64,000 nucleotides of DNA from Evernia prunastri (GCA_003184365.1 NKYR01000049.1:186001-250000); one strand, 5' to 3'. Counted from the first letter of the stretch, positions 1-12,073 are shown. The notes: generated by a model not told the origin, from the letters alone. Made by a program: numbers and translations.

Positions 1-378
1 GAAAGTCTATACGAATACTTCGGGGCTTAGAGTATGGTGACAATCACAAAGCTGCGTTTCAAATTTATGAGCAATCGAGGCAGAGATGTTGTACTGTAAT
101 TATTGCGAAACAAATGGAAAGAAGCGGCCCGCTGAAAAACTTCTGCTTCATGTGATGTTAAGGTAGACCGTAGCCGAGACGTGGTTTTGAACATTCGGTT
201 TAAGATCGGTGTTGATAGCCTTTTCTTATTATTAAATTCGCCTTCCCTTTCCCTTCTCCATGCGTATCCATGGTTAATGTTGTAGATGTACTCGTAGATC
301 TTACTTGATAGAGCGAGGACAAGAATAGTTGATGTCCTCGCTTTATCAAGTATTTAACATTGGGAGTCGACATGTACT

Positions 379-1212
379 TCAAACCGCCGTTGTACACAAC
401 CAGAGGCCAATGCCCAGAATCAGAGGTTTCAACACAGAAATTCGGCTTGCTGAACTACTTGTGCCTGTGACCGTAGGTGTACTGGCTGCAGGAGTGTTCG
501 AGGGGGTAGCTGAAGGCGAAGACGTCGAACTCGCTGCGGCTAGTGCTGGAGTCGCCCTCACGTCGCCAGCGCTGGCGCACAGATTGAAATCAGCGGTACT
601 GTTACCAACTTTCGTGACCGAAGCCAAAGTTTGTGTCTGGGCAAATTTATTGCAGTTGCTCAACAAGCCGTCATAGGAGCTCGGCGCCCAGATGGCGGCG
701 GTATTGCCGCTCTGGGTCTCATAACAGAGGCAGCTCGCCTGCACGGGGAATATCACATGTGGGAAGACGCTGTTGTGGAGGCCGCACCCGTTGTAGATAC
801 TCGAGGCATAGTAGCACGGTAGCGCCGCAGTGGGTAAAGGCGCTGATACCGTCGTTGAGGAGCCGTCGGCCACGTCGGAGATGATTTCGGTGAGGGCGTC
901 GAGGAGGTCTTTGACATGCTCCAGGATTTCGCTATAGTCGGTGTCTTCTTCTTCGAAATCGGCCTCGTTGCCCTTAGCGGGTGGGGCGGCGGCTACGGCT
1001 GGGGATCCAATGCCAACAGTGCCGGAATCATTGTCATCATTGCCGGGGTTTGAGTCTGAGCCGCTACCTTCGCTGCTGTTTGGGACCGGTTCAGGTTCCG
1101 GTTCCGGTACTGGTTCCGGTACTGGTTCGATGTCGACAAGAGGAGCTCGGACCTGTTTCACGAAGAGAGTACCAATAAGGAGCACGAACAGTATTGTTAA
1201 GGAGTGTCGCAT
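379..1212 (-). CDS. Secreted, probably GPI-anchored cysteine-containing surface protein
   Basis: Single-exon frame of 277 aa. Seen: a hydrophobic N-terminal signal peptide (about residues 1-23), a Pro-Glu repeat (PVPEPVPEPEPEPVP) followed by an acidic Ser/Gly/Asp linker, then a compact domain of about 85 residues (from about residue 130) with six cysteines including a CLC pair and an N-glycosylation sequon. A Ser/Thr/Pro-rich stalk follows, and the C-terminus is hydrophobic, as in GPI-anchored proteins. The architecture of signal peptide, Cys domain, STP stalk and GPI tail is common in fungal wall proteins; the Cys spacing is not a convincing CFEM domain. Inferred role is cell-wall or surface. 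The Pro-Glu stretch comes from a short GGTTCC-type DNA repeat that probably varies in length between strains. Specific function unknown. Confidence 0.7.
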   Translation of the reverse strand: MRHSLTILFVLLIGTLFVKQVRAPLVDIEPVPEPVPEPEPEPVPNSSEGSGSDSNPGNDDNDSGTVGIGSPAVAAAPPAKGNEADFEEEDTDYSEILEHVKDLLDALTEIISDVADGSSTTVSAPLPTAALPCYYASSIYNGCGLHNSVFPHVIFPVQASCLCYETQSGNTAAIWAPSSYDGLLSNCNKFAQTQTLASVTKVGNSTADFNLCASAGDVRATPALAAASSTSSPSATPSNTPAASTPTVTGTSSSASRISVLKPLILGIGLWLCTTAV

Positions 1213-1952
1213 ATCTGTGTCTCAAAAGTTCGATGCGGAGTATTAATTTACGCGCGGATGACAACGTATAAGCGATTTATCAGAATCAGATGGAGATCGC
1301 GTTGCTGAACAATGATATGACAAGACCGGAGGCAGGAGAAACAGTTTCAAACGAATGTCAAGATGTTGCACTGCGCACGAATATATACAAATGTTGACCT
1401 TACATGGTCAACAATCCTTCGAGATCCTTTGAGGCTTCTGAAGTAGGCAGTGATACACGCCAAGGCGAAGGAGCCGCCTTCAGCTGCAAGGCTGTGCGGA
1501 TCGCGCGAGTACCATTGGTTATCTCGATTCTTAGCTGCAGGAACACGGCCTGGAACCACTAGACAAGTAGTCCCTGGTGACAACTTGAACTGAAGTAGAG
1601 TACCTATGGTAGTAATCGTAGTAGTCTAGTATTTCTTTGGCGTGTTACTGCAGGTCGATGGGTATTTTCCTAGGAGGCTGGTGCCACTAAAAGAAAATCC
1701 AACGCGCTCAACCCCGGAAATTCCAAAACACAGCGTCAGTGTCCTCCCAACCCTCCACCAGACGTTAAGGAACTAAACAATGGTAGCCATTTATTGATGT
1801 GTTTTTGCACACCGTTTAAAGCCCGGGGTTGCATGACTTTTGACAGGTACGAGCAAAGAAGGCCTCCGAGAGTCACCAAATCTGGGAGAAGGGATCTTCA
1901 TCGAAGTTGAATGGTTTTGGAGTGATATCCTACATATGTTACACAATCACAC
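1213..1952. other. Intergenic region
   Basis: About 740 bp between the start of the surface-protein gene and the 3' end of the MPP-alpha gene, both on the minus strand. It should hold the surface protein's promoter and the terminator of its neighbour. I see no convincing gene, RNA or repeat in it. Confidence 0.5.
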
Positions 1953-3766
1953 CTATCTCCTCCCCAGTTTCCACTTCGAGATCTTCTCTTGGATTTTTTC
2001 CCACCCGAGATCCATCTTTCCATCAGCTGCCGAGCCCTCCTGCAACACAACGGTTGGTGCTCCACTGCCTTGTCCTGCATTCATCACATGGCCTCCGAAA
2101 ACTTGTCGTGCAACTCTCCTCAAGTCTTTGACTGTCAAAGCATCGATTTTCGCGCACATCTCCTTAACCCCAACTTTACGCCCATGGACCTGAACCTGCC
2201 TTCCGAGATCTTCCAGTTCCACCATCCGACTTTCTAGATTCATAAGCAACGAACTCCTCAGTTGGTTCTTCGCTCGATTCACTTCGCCAATTTGTAGAGA
2301 TGAAAATCCACTTTCCAAGGTTAGGTTGTGTAACTCGCGGCACATGACTTCCAGCATCTGCCACGAGCGCTGGGGGGAACAGCTAGCGCTTATGCCGAAA
2401 AGCCCAGAGTCAGTATATGAATTGTTGAACGCGACGCACGATTCGACCCAGCCATGCTGATTGAGCACATTCGTGTAGAGTCGTGAGTACATGCCCTTTC
2501 CAGGGCCACCGGCGCTAAATGAGCCTCCTCCGCCGAGTAGAGTCTGTAAAGTAGCCAGGGCGTATATATCCTCGGACGAAATAGGAAGAGCCTCGAAGGC
2601 TAGATGGAGGTATGTAAGATCGGGTAGAGCTGGGTTTGCGGGTGGGGGAAGAGGAGGCAGGGAGAGGAAACCCCCGGTGTAATGGGAAGGTGTATGGAGA
2701 CTAGGTGGGTGAATCTGCGACGGAGATACGTCCGAAACAGATGCTTGAGCTGAAGCGGAGGTGGACAGATTCTTAAGGAACGGTATATGCGAAAGCAGCC
2801 TTGACGATGACTGAGGCGGCGAAGGCAGTGTAGATGGGGGCGATGAGTATGCCGATGAGACCGAAGATGATGATGAGCTAGACGAAAAAGATCGTTCAGA
2901 AGAGGTATCTGATATCGAGAGATCTGAGCCACTTTGGGTGAGACTAGGCCCGTCATGTTTCCGCATGTCGCCGAAGTATTGTCTGGTCAGTTTCAGGGCC
3001 TCGTCATGCCCGACGCCTGCAAAGGCCACTACAATCCTCTCGGGGTGAAAGAAAGTGTCGCGGTACTTTTGCACCACATGTCTGTCAATGAATGCGAGCC
3101 GTTCTTGCGGGCAGAGCAAGGGATTTCCCAAAGTGTTGTCTTTATACGCAGCTATGTTGACCAGCTCCGGCAATATGAGCTCTGGCTTGGACCATATCTC
3201 CCTAATCTCATACTCAGCAGTCTCCAATTGCTGCAGAACTTCAGATTCTGTGATCAGGGGGTCTCGTATGGTCTCGGCGAGGAGGCCCAAGGTTGTAGGC
3301 ACAGCGGAGTTGAAACTAGCTGACTGATACATGAGCGATTCTCTCGAAGATGCACATTGTATGTTTCCGCCGAGGCTTTCCAGAGATTCGAGCATTTCGT
3401 CTGATGTCCTTGAGCCGGTAGATTTGAAAGCCAAACGGTCTATGATATGGCTGACGCCTTGTAATTCTTCATTTTCATAACGCGATCCAGCATCGACATA
3501 TACGCCGACACCTGAAAAAGGCCCGGGAAGAGCTTCGGTGGCTACGCGAACACCATTTGGTAGGGTACTAATCTGGTCGAATTCTGTAGGATCCTAGTCT
3601 TCGTAAGTAAGGCTTTTAGAGAGAAGACTTCCGGCCGTGTCCTCACTTTCGGTGCTTGATCAATAACTGTAGCAAGTCGTCTTCGCGATGTGAGAGACAC
3701 CTTCGACGCTGCCCCGACGGCTCTTGCTGACAAACGCACGAGCGCTTGGGACGATGATGACCGCAT
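1953..3766 (-). CDS. MAS2: Mitochondrial processing peptidase alpha subunit (MPP-alpha)
   Basis: Two exons, 3766..3647 and 3593..1953, joined by a 53-bp intron (3594..3646, GTGAGG..ACTAG, phase 0), give 586 aa. MPP-alpha is the substrate-binding, non-catalytic partner of the peptidase that removes presequences in the mitochondrial matrix. Seen: an Arg/Ser-rich presequence (RSSSSQALVRLSARAVG), the family start TLPNGVRVATE after the splice, GVSHIIDRLAFKST in place of the HxxEH zinc site (degenerate, as expected for alpha), and the diagnostic Gly-rich loop GGGGSFSAGGPGKGMYSRL. A Ser/Pro-rich low-complexity insert sits mid-protein between the two M16 halves. The start at 3766 is the only one in frame with the splice that gives a presequence. 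Length matches the family. Confidence 0.93.
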
Positions 3767-4069
3767 GCTGATATACAGACTATCTGTTTATAACGCCTCA
3801 AAGTATTATCAAATATTGCAGAAGAGTAAATTATTATTGTGGTTTTCCAGTTTCTTTCGGAGAACGATCGGCGAATCATTTTAGCGCTCCCGGAGGAACT
3901 AGCCAACGATTAGTGACTTTGGGGGTGACGCCTCGGTCATCTTGCGAGTAAAAAAGACCTAATTCAAGGGAAGCCAGTTCCCTGAGACAGCAGACATGAA
4001 GACAACGACTCCAAAGGGTCAATGTGGCGGCGTTATCTGGCGTCTGCCAGCAGGCTGATATCATCCTCA
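3767..4069. promoter_or_regulatory. Divergent promoter between MPP-alpha and the Dsc ligase
   Basis: About 300 bp separate two genes transcribed away from each other, so this stretch must carry both 5' regions. No clear TATA box or repeat was found. An in-frame ATG at 4022 lies upstream of the preferred Dsc ligase start at 4070. Confidence 0.4.
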
Positions 4070-6682
4070 ATGGATACCCCTAGGATCGCGCTTGTTGTGT
4101 TCCTGCTGCTCTTCCTCTTCCTCTCGCCAGACTCCCAGGCTCCGTCTCTCTCGCAGCAACGTAATATAGACCACTCGATCTTCGAAGAGCGGCAGGCTTT
4201 GGATCTGCTTAACACGTCAAGCTATGGTGATCTCGATGCCAAGAACAATCGCTGGTTAAACGTTACAGGACTGAGGCATAGCGATGGGTACGCATGGCAC
4301 TTGTTATTGGATGTGCAAGAGAGAGCAAAAATACAGCTACAAAATATATGTAATACCTTTGAGTTCACTTCGATCTTCACAAACGCGTCTCTGCCTTCGG
4401 GGCAGTCGGCAAATGATGGAGCCAAGCAGAGCACCGTGGATAAGATACTGTCTACAATGAAACCATACTATGATCCCGCTCCACTTTACAAGAATGTTAC
4501 AGGCATTGTTCAGGGGCAGTGGACTCGCTCCAAGGTCGGCGAAGGCTTGGCGTCTCCATCACTGAATCTCAGTGCTCTGACTCCTCGGATCGGCTACGTA
4601 TCCCAACGTTATAACCGCAACATCACCGGACGGAGTGGTGACCTCCGATTCCACATTCATGAAGGGAACGACGACGATTTTGAGCTTGCAATTGAGGACG
4701 AAGGACTGATTAGGGATGTCAGAGCGACGATGACGATTAAAGATGAATCTTCCAGTGGCGATGGCTGGGAGATGAGTCTATTTGGAGTACATTATCCACT
4801 GCAAGGAGGCATCATTCTTTCTACAACATCGGAGAAGTAAGCTCTGGGCTACAATCACCCGTTATGCGAAGGTATCTGACTATGCAGGTTTGCTGGCATC
4901 TTTGCTTTACCGCAATTCACTTTGTCTGAGCGTTCCTTTACTCTCGCCCAAAGGCTCCTCAATCAGACTCTCATGTCTACAATCGACGCGCAAGAGGCCG
5001 AATTGGGCGCTGTGTCGAATCCATGGACGTCTTCACCGCATAACCCTTCAGATGCTCTTTTTCCGGTTCCCCATTGCGAGTTCATAGTGTATCTACAACA
5101 ACACCCCAATGAAGATACCAGCATCGACTTCAATAAGCTAGAAAAGGAGCTCCGATTCCCCACCGGTGCTTCAATGCCTTCCGCGCCGACCATCAGAATG
5201 TCTGCTTTGATCTTCTCTCCTGATTGCGGTTTCGTGCTCGAGTCAAAAGGCCCTCCAGACTTCGCGCCTCAGGAAGGATTACATTTGTACGGCCGGAAGC
5301 TTGAGGCTTACATGCGAGTTTCTAGGCGCTGTATCATCGCCTTTGCTGCTGTGACCTGTGCGCAAGTATTTCTTTTGATCAGACAAATGAAGGATGCCTC
5401 AACCCCGTCTACCAAAAGCCGAGTGAGCTTTTATACGATTGCATTGATGGCTTTAGGTGATGGCTGTGCCTGCATGGGATTCATGTTTGTTAGCATGATG
5501 ATTGATGCGGCATTCTTACCCCTGATTACCACAGCTTTCTTGTCTTTCTTGGGTGTGAGCTTCTTTGGCATGAAGTTCTTGATGGATATTTGGACAGTTC
5601 AAGCCCCGGAAAGACAAGAAAGGGACAGGGAAAGGCAAAGACGATGGGATGATATTGCAGCGGCAAATACAGCACCCATACCACCAGCAAACACTACTCC
5701 AGGTCCGGCAGGTGTCGTCACTGCCGCTGGAGCAGACGCTCTTCGCCTCCCCGTTACAGCTGCTCGACCAGCAGACACAGGAGCTACACCAATCATCGTG
5801 CCATCAGACCAAGACGTTGATACCGAGGTCGCCGACAATGCTGCAACTCAACCAACAGGCCAGACCACCACCCTCAATACTGCCCGCCGCGAAATGTCCG
5901 CTCTCTATTCAAAATTCTATTTCCTTCTTCTCGGCCTAGTCTTCCTCTCGCTACACGCAACAACCTGGCCCATTCCCCTCCGCTCCTTTTACACGAACAC
6001 CATCTGCTTCACATATCTCTCCTTCTGGCTCCCCCAGATAAACCGTAACATCACCCGCAATTGTCATCGTGCTTTACGGTGGGAGTTCGTCGTCGGCCAG
6101 AGCATCCTCCGCCTGGCTCCCATTGTGTATCTCTACACCATACCTAAAAATGTCTTATTCTTTGGTAATGATAAAAACATGGCATACCTCTTCATTGCTT
6201 GGGTGTGGTTGCAGGTTTGGGCGTTAGGTAGCCAGGAAATACTCGGACCACGTTTCTTCGTTCCGAATGGCTGGGCGCCGCCCGCATATGATTACCACCC
6301 TATTCTCCGGGCTGAAGGCGATGAAGAATCTGGCTCAACCATGCCTATTGGATTCACTCAAGCCACGTCTTCCTCCCCCACACGTTCCTCCGGCCCCTCA
6401 CCACAGTCCAGAAGAGGCAGTGGCAGTGTAAGGCCCAACACGAAATCCTTCGATTGCGCCATCTGCACCGAGAACATCAACATTCCCATCATACATAGAA
6501 CCGGTTCGAGTGATGCAGAGAGTCCGGGCGTCACTTCTGCGGCTTTGTCGACGACTCTTTTCGCGCGCAGGGCGTACATGGTGACGCCGTGCAGGCATGT
6601 GTTCCACAGTGGCTGCTTGGAAGGGTGGATGCGGTATAGGCTGCAGTGTCCCATTTGCAGAGAGAATCTGCCGCCGCTATGA
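4070..6682 (+). CDS. dscA: Dsc E3 ubiquitin ligase complex subunit A (Tul1-like RING membrane protein)
   Basis: Exons 4070..4836 and 4888..6682 around a 51-bp intron (GTAAGC..CTGAC..CAG) give 853 aa. Family knowledge: Tul1/DscA is the RING ligase of the Golgi/endosome Dsc complex, which in fungi cleaves SREBP and controls quality of membrane proteins. Seen: a signal anchor right after the start (MDTPRIALVVFLLLFLFL), a large lumenal region with several NxS/T sequons, a group of transmembrane segments in the second half broken by a charged/Ala-Pro cytosolic loop, and a C-terminal RING-H2 (CAIC..TPCRHVFHSGC..CPIC, about residues 777-853). The ATG at 4022 would add 16 residues before the signal anchor, so 4070 is preferred. 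The splice restores the reading FAGIFALPQF across the junction. Confidence 0.92.
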
Positions 6683-7259
6683 ACGACGTGACGATCCGCC
6701 TTTACGACCGCAGGTTGAGTCATGACCCACAAGTTCGTGTCAAAATGCCGCAATGGTGAGCATTCGTCTCAGCGTTACAACGGTAAATCTCCTATTACTT
6801 GGAACAGGGAACGATTGGCTGATTGACAGCTAGAATGGGAGGCATTTGCCCCAAGCCTCGCGTCAGATGCGCATGAATGCAAGCAATGACCGCAGCAATA
6901 GTAGCAATATGTGAACATGAATAGGTCTTGACTTCGGCTGGAGATTCGTCTCCGGACATCGAGCAGAGGTCATTGAACAACACAAACGATTGGATCTTTC
7001 AGTGCCTTTCATCGTCTTGAATCTTTATGCGGGCTTCTAGCTCATAGAGTACAATATTGTCGGTGGCCCGCCAACGCAGATCGTAAAGCCAATGCCTCCT
7101 TCATTTTAAACACCGCAGTTTCCACCCTAGCTCCGTGCTGAATCATGCAATTTTAGTCAAAGGAAACTCGACCGTTACCATGTCTCATTCCTCCTTCTCG
7201 CGGTGGTTTTCGTAAAAAGAGGCTCAGCCGCCACATGCTATGTTTTCTTTGGAAGCAAG
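6683..7259. other. Convergent intergenic region
   Basis: About 580 bp between the convergent 3' ends of the Dsc ligase and Spg1 genes. No supported gene; it is expected to hold both polyadenylation regions. Confidence 0.5.
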
Positions 7260-8414
7260 CTAAGCCGCCACGTGCTGGTAGATCAGAAGGGGTTCGCCGG
7301 TGTTCTCGATTTCGGGAATGGTGCATTTCAGGTCGAAGGCTTTTGAGAGGACGATCTTGAAGATCTGGTAGCTGTGTTAGCTTTGGGATATTTGACCGAT
7401 GGGGCAAGCTATATATACCTTTTGCACATTGATACTGTGGCTCGTGCTACTGAAGATCAGGCTTGCTCGCATTGCCTTTGCGAATCGTCGGGCCTGCGCA
7501 CGTTTACCATCAGTAGTTGAAGATGACTCGGAGGCAACTTCGCTCACCTGTGTAGATATTTCTTCCTGCTCCTCTCTGGGAAAATTGACGAAATGGTCAT
7601 ACTTGGTGCCGACCAAGAATGGAATGGCTGTCTTGTTGAAACCTCGACCTTGACGGTACCATTCCTTGATTGAGTTGAGTGTGCTCTTCCGGGTCAGGTC
7701 AAACATGAAGAGTATGGCAACGGCATCGTTGCAGACTAAGGGTAGCATGTTGACGAATTCACGCTGGCCTCCGAGATCCCAGATTGAGAAGGTGATTTCG
7801 GTGTTTCGGATTGAGATCGTCTTCTCCATGAAATTGACACCTTTGATAGTCAGCCTCATTAAGTAATCGGTGCTTTGAGGCTGGGTCTCACCTAGAGTCT
7901 GGATATAGTCCTCGTCCCAACTGCCTTCGACGTATTTGACCATCAGACTTGTCTTTCCTATCTGAGCATCTCCCACCATGCCCACTTTGATCACTACACT
8001 CGCCTGACCCTGACCTTGACCCTGACCTCTTGCTCCATCCTGATGTGACGAGGGTCTCTGAGTTTGATCTTGGTAGTTCTGTGAGTAGCCTCCATACCTA
8101 TCCCCTGACCCCGACAGCCCCGACGAAGGTCTCGAATATGGCTGCGGCGCTTGCTGTTGGTATCCCGAGGCTGATGAAGGGTAGCGAGTGTTGGGGTCTG
8201 ACTCTGTAGAGGGAGAGAAGGAGCCGTGGGCAGGTGGGTAGTTCTCCGTTTGTATAGACTGGCGTCGTGGACCCTCCTGGTAGACGTTGCTGTATGCACC
8301 TGTAGGCGTCGTGCTCATGTTGTCATCAACACCACCCATGGCTTCATCGTCGTTGCCTTTGAAGCTGGAGGCCATTGGATCCTGTTGATATTGGGGATCC
8401 ATGAGCGAGGTCAT
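7260..8414 (-). CDS. spg1: Septum-promoting Ras-like GTPase Spg1/Tem1
   Basis: Three exons, 8414..7892, 7840..7419 and 7364..7260, with introns of 51 bp (7841..7891) and 54 bp (7365..7418), give 349 aa. Spg1/Tem1 is the GTPase at the head of the septation initiation / mitotic exit network at the spindle pole body. Seen: a disordered Gln/Ser/Pro/Tyr-rich N-terminal extension of about 135 residues, then G1 GDAQIGKTS, G3 WDLGGQREF, G4 GTKYDHF and a G5-like SSTSHSINV. The first splice restores TLG/VNFMEKTIS; the second gives VQK/IFKIVLSKAFDLKC and a tail ending LLIYQHVAA. The first intron is a multiple of three and free of stops, so retention would insert 17 residues in the switch I region. Confidence 0.93.
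7841..7891 (-). other. Stop-free 51-bp intron in spg1
   Basis: On the minus strand it runs GTGAGA..GGCTGACT..AAAG. It lies between residues strictly adjacent in the Spg1 family (TLG and VNF), so it must be an intron although it reads through in frame. Confidence 0.85.
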
Positions 8415-8933
8415 GCGGTGTTGAGAACAGAAGTTGAGGAGCAGAGAGTTACTGGTCAGAGGGAAGTCGTAGAGAAGTCAAAGCCCTAAAATCGTTGGGC
8501 TAATTGTGTATTTGGGGTGTTGTATTCTTGTGTCTCTCCAGAGTGAAAGGAAATGATTCAGGGAGGATCAAGATTCCGATATTTAAGCGCGGGGAACTCA
8601 ATTCACGCGACGGAAGAAGAAGGACTGGACAACACGATTTGGCTGGGTAGTGGTACCTACACTTTGTGACTCGGAAGTATATAGATCAGTGCGCGTACAA
8701 GATTCGTTGTGTTTCCGGATTGAATGAAAGGTGCAGATGCACAGCATCCCAGATTTGATGTCAAACAAACCCAACTCGGTTTAGCCTCACCGTTGGAGCC
8801 TTTCCTTTCCCCACTATCCGAAAACTTAAAATCTCTCGACAGGTACAAGGGGACGTTCACTGTTCCCTAAGACCAATCTTTCAATTTTCTACAGATCCTT
8901 TTCTTTTTATCACCCCAAAACTTCAATCTCGAG
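8415..8933. promoter_or_regulatory. Divergent promoter of spg1 and RRB1
   Basis: A 519-bp spacer between the start codons of two divergent growth-related genes; it carries both promoters. A pyrimidine-rich stretch (about 8880-8915) precedes the RRB1 start. No repeat or additional ORF of note. Confidence 0.4.
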
Positions 8934-10560
8934 ATGGCTAAGAGGCCAGGTGAAGATGTTGGTCGCGAGGCAGACCCACTGAAGGGCGGTGAACGACCTG
9001 TGAAAGCAGAGAATGGCGAAGAGATGGAGTTTGAGGATGAGTTCGAAGATGAGTACGAGAGTGAGGAAGACATTTTCGAAGCAGGAGTAGATGGACGGCC
9101 GGACGAAGAGAGGGAGGCTGAGGAGCGAAGGGGTACGTGGTATTCGCCAGAAGCATTGTGCGATTGTCCGCCACTGGGTGCAATTCAATTGTCCTGATTT
9201 CTTGCAGATGCCATGGATGTTGACCAGCAGACTTTCATACCCGGCCGTAATCAATTGGGAAAAGGTGAAACGCTGTCACCGGATTCTTCTGCATATGAAA
9301 TGTTTCATACCCTGAGCACCACGTGGCCATGTCTATCGTTCGATATCATCAAAGACTCCCTAGGAGACAATCGCAAAACATATCCAACGACAATGTACGC
9401 GGTGGCAGGGACGCAGGCTGAAAGTAGAAAGAGTAAAGACAATGAGTTGCTGATCATGAAGCTCAGTGGTCTGAGTAGGATGGACAAAGATAATGACGAG
9501 GACTCGGATGAAGACGACGATGATGATGACGAAAACGCTGAGCCTATACTTGAGACAAAGTCAATACCTCTTCTATCAACTACAAATCGAATACGGGCGT
9601 TCCAAGTCCCACAAACAGATCCCTTGAAGCCTCCTACAACTTTCACAGCGACGATGACAGAGAACGCTGAAGTCTTAATCCACAATATCACGCCCCACCT
9701 CTTTGCCTTCGATAATCCAGGCACAATTATAAGTCAGCAGCAATCGAAGCCGGTATCAACGCTGCGCATGCACAGAACAGAAGGTTACGCTCTAGATTGG
9801 TCGCCGCTCTTTCCGCAAGGCAAACTTCTCACAGGCGATAACGACGGAAAGATCTTCCTGACAACTTGCGAAGGAGGCAAGTGGACGACAGACAACAGAC
9901 CATTCACTGGTCACACCGGCAGTGTAGAAGACATACAATGGTCTCCTACCGAAGGTAACGTCTTCGCTTCCGCCAGCAGCGACGGCACGGTCAAAGTCTG
10001 GGATACCCATTCCAAGTCTCGAAATCCCCGAATAAGCATTAAAGTCAGCGATACCGATGTGAATGTGATCTCATGGTCGCAACAGAACCCATGCCTTCTC
10101 GCCACCGGCGCCGATGATGGTGTTTGGTCGTGCTGGGATCTGCGGCATTGGAAACCCTCATCTCGCCATGCGGCAGCGCCAACACCAGCGCCAGTCGCTT
10201 CCTTCACTTTCCACAAAGAACAGATCACGAGTATTGAGTGGCATCCGATAGACGAAAGCGTTGTGGCCGTTGCGGCGGGGGATAATACGTTGACGTTGTG
10301 GGACTTGGCAGTAGAGTTGAATCCTGAAGATGGTCAGCATACAGCAGATGTAAAGGACGTACCACAGCAGCTACTATTTGTACATTACATGGAGATGGTG
10401 AAAGAATGCCATTGGCACCCTCAAATACCAGGATGTGTGATGGGGACGGGAGGTGGAGGATTTGGGTAAGTTGCTCCTACCTTCTTGCCATGATTTCAGC
10501 GTGCAATGACACGTGCTGATATGTTTGGATTGCAGGGTCTTCAAGACGATCAGCGTGTAG
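8934..10560 (+). CDS. RRB1: Ribosome assembly chaperone Rrb1 (GRWD1-like WD-repeat protein)
   Basis: Exons 8934..9132, 9208..10465 and 10536..10560, with introns of 75 and 70 bp, give 493 aa. Rrb1 is the nuclear/nucleolar chaperone of ribosomal protein uL3 (Rpl3) in 60S assembly. Seen: an acidic N-terminus (EFEDEFEDEYESEED), the family-typical DxxTFIPGRNQL segment after the first splice, a second acidic run (about EDSDEDDDDDDE), and WD repeats including HTGSVEDIQWSPTEGNVF and ASASSDGTVKVWD. The last exon is only 25 nt and restores FGVFKTISV before the stop; without it the frame ends at a TAA inside the GTAAGT donor. Acidic N-terminus plus five to six WD repeats matches GRWD1/Rrb1 length. Confidence 0.93.
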
Positions 10561-11409
10561 ATTGCTTGACGTTGATACTGCGGCTCAGAGGCTTCAAATA
10601 GCAAAGAGCCACCATAGTAACAACCCATCGAGACGCTCACGCAGTACGTCGCGTGTAATGGCATGTTGCTACGACATCATACAGTAAAAACCAATCCTAA
10701 TTTTACTTCTTCATTTCTCACATACTCCCTCACTATTTCTTGTTCCGGCAGCCTGATTCTTTGTTTGCTTCGCAAACAACCTTGACAACCTCAACGCGAA
10801 GAATACAGTCTTCTTTGCACCGCAAGATCTTCAAAGCAGCAGTACTTCCGGCTGACCTCTCGAAATTCAAAGACGACGTTGAGATCAAATTATCCTTGAA
10901 AGATTGATGCCCGCTTTCCAGATCTCAAAACGGAGTCTGGCTCGCTAAAACATCCATTCTTGAAACGAAGGTCCGCCTGCCTTGACACGGGCCACACCAC
11001 TCATTGGTCACTCAGCTACCTTTGGGCGACTCCTTCTGTCCAATTGCCATCCACCTGCCCACTTGACGCAGCGATTTCACCATGGACAGTCATGACACTT
11101 CGTGTGCGATCCCCACTATCCGTTGTGGCTGCATGCTTACATTCGTGTCTGCCGCCTTGTCTACCAATTCATATCCACACATCCAATGCCCTTGTACCTT
11201 TGATTTTCGGCGTCGCCTCCTCTGCTGCAGACAAGGTGGCGATACTGCCTCGTCAAACATGGCCGCCGTTTCTGCTCTGTTTGATTCGCTCTCATTCGCA
11301 TCCAGTACCCGTCTCATTCCATACTGAAGCAATGCCCGTCTGGCTTTCACAGCTGTAACTCAGCTTCCTATGATCCAGGCGGGCAGCCTCGTCCAGGGTT
11401 TTTCTTGTC

Positions 11410-11417
11410 TATAAAAG
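11410..11417 (+). promoter_or_regulatory. TATA box (TATAAAAG)
   Basis: A perfect TATAAAAG follows a GC-rich stretch and precedes a pyrimidine-rich region. It would place a transcription start near 11440-11450, about 620 nt upstream of the ORF at 12074, giving that gene a long leader with three repeat units. Confidence 0.45.
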
Positions 11418-11550
11418 GATGCATTCTCTCGAGCGAAACCTTCTTTCTTCAGTATTTCCTTCAATTCCACACCAACCACTCTAAGCACTGCCAATCTAAC
11501 CCAGCTTTTTTATCCTACCTACCCTAACCACTCGATCGACCCTCGCTATT

Positions 11551-11985
11551 GACGCAAGTACCTACGCTGTCCCAGCGTCCGCCAAAAACCACAAGCCGTC
11601 ACCTTTTCCGTCCAACAGATACAGCCGGTCCTGTATATAGAACACTGACAGCGCCCTACTACATCACCTTCGACCCGTTCCCTACTACATCACATCACCT
11701 TCAACCCACCCCTCACTCGAGCATCGTTGCTCAGACAAGAGCCTACCTACGCCGTCCTGTCCTTGGTTGAACAGCCTATCCTCTTTCCACTCGACAGATA
11801 CAGCCGGTCCTGTGTTCATACAATTGACAGCGCCCTTCTGTATCCCAGTCGACCTCTCGCTCGCTCAATCCTCGTCGCTGACGCAAGGACTTACGCTGTC
11901 CTATCTTTCGCACAAAAGCCCGCCGTCTTTCCACCAAACAGCTACAGCCGATCCTGTGTCTACGCAACAAACGGCACCTATTCCC
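11551..11985 (+). repeat. Three degenerate ~105-bp repeats in the 5' leader
   Basis: Units at about 11551-11655, 11734-11836 and 11880-11980 share the order: ACGCAAG/ACAAGAG, CCTACGC(T/C)GTCC, a variable middle, then AGATACAGCCGGTCCTGT and (in the first two) TGACAGCGCCCT. Units 2 and 3 are open in the same frame and encode similar peptides (TYAVLS...YSRSCV), and unit 1 encodes YSRSCI then a stop. They may be remains of a repeated coding sequence or structured leader repeats. Confidence 0.65.
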
Positions 11986-12073
11986 ATTCCATCCTACTCT
12001 TCTAAGCCCTCCCGTCTCCTACATCAAGTGCTCTTACTCTAAACCTTTCCGCATACTTCGAAAGACCGCAGAT

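Noticed and set aside
329..676. Plus-strand 115-codon frame and its neighbours (631..884, 941..1246)
   Set aside because: They are antisense shadows of the surface-protein gene at 379..1212, whose signal peptide, Cys domain and GPI tail make it the real coding strand.
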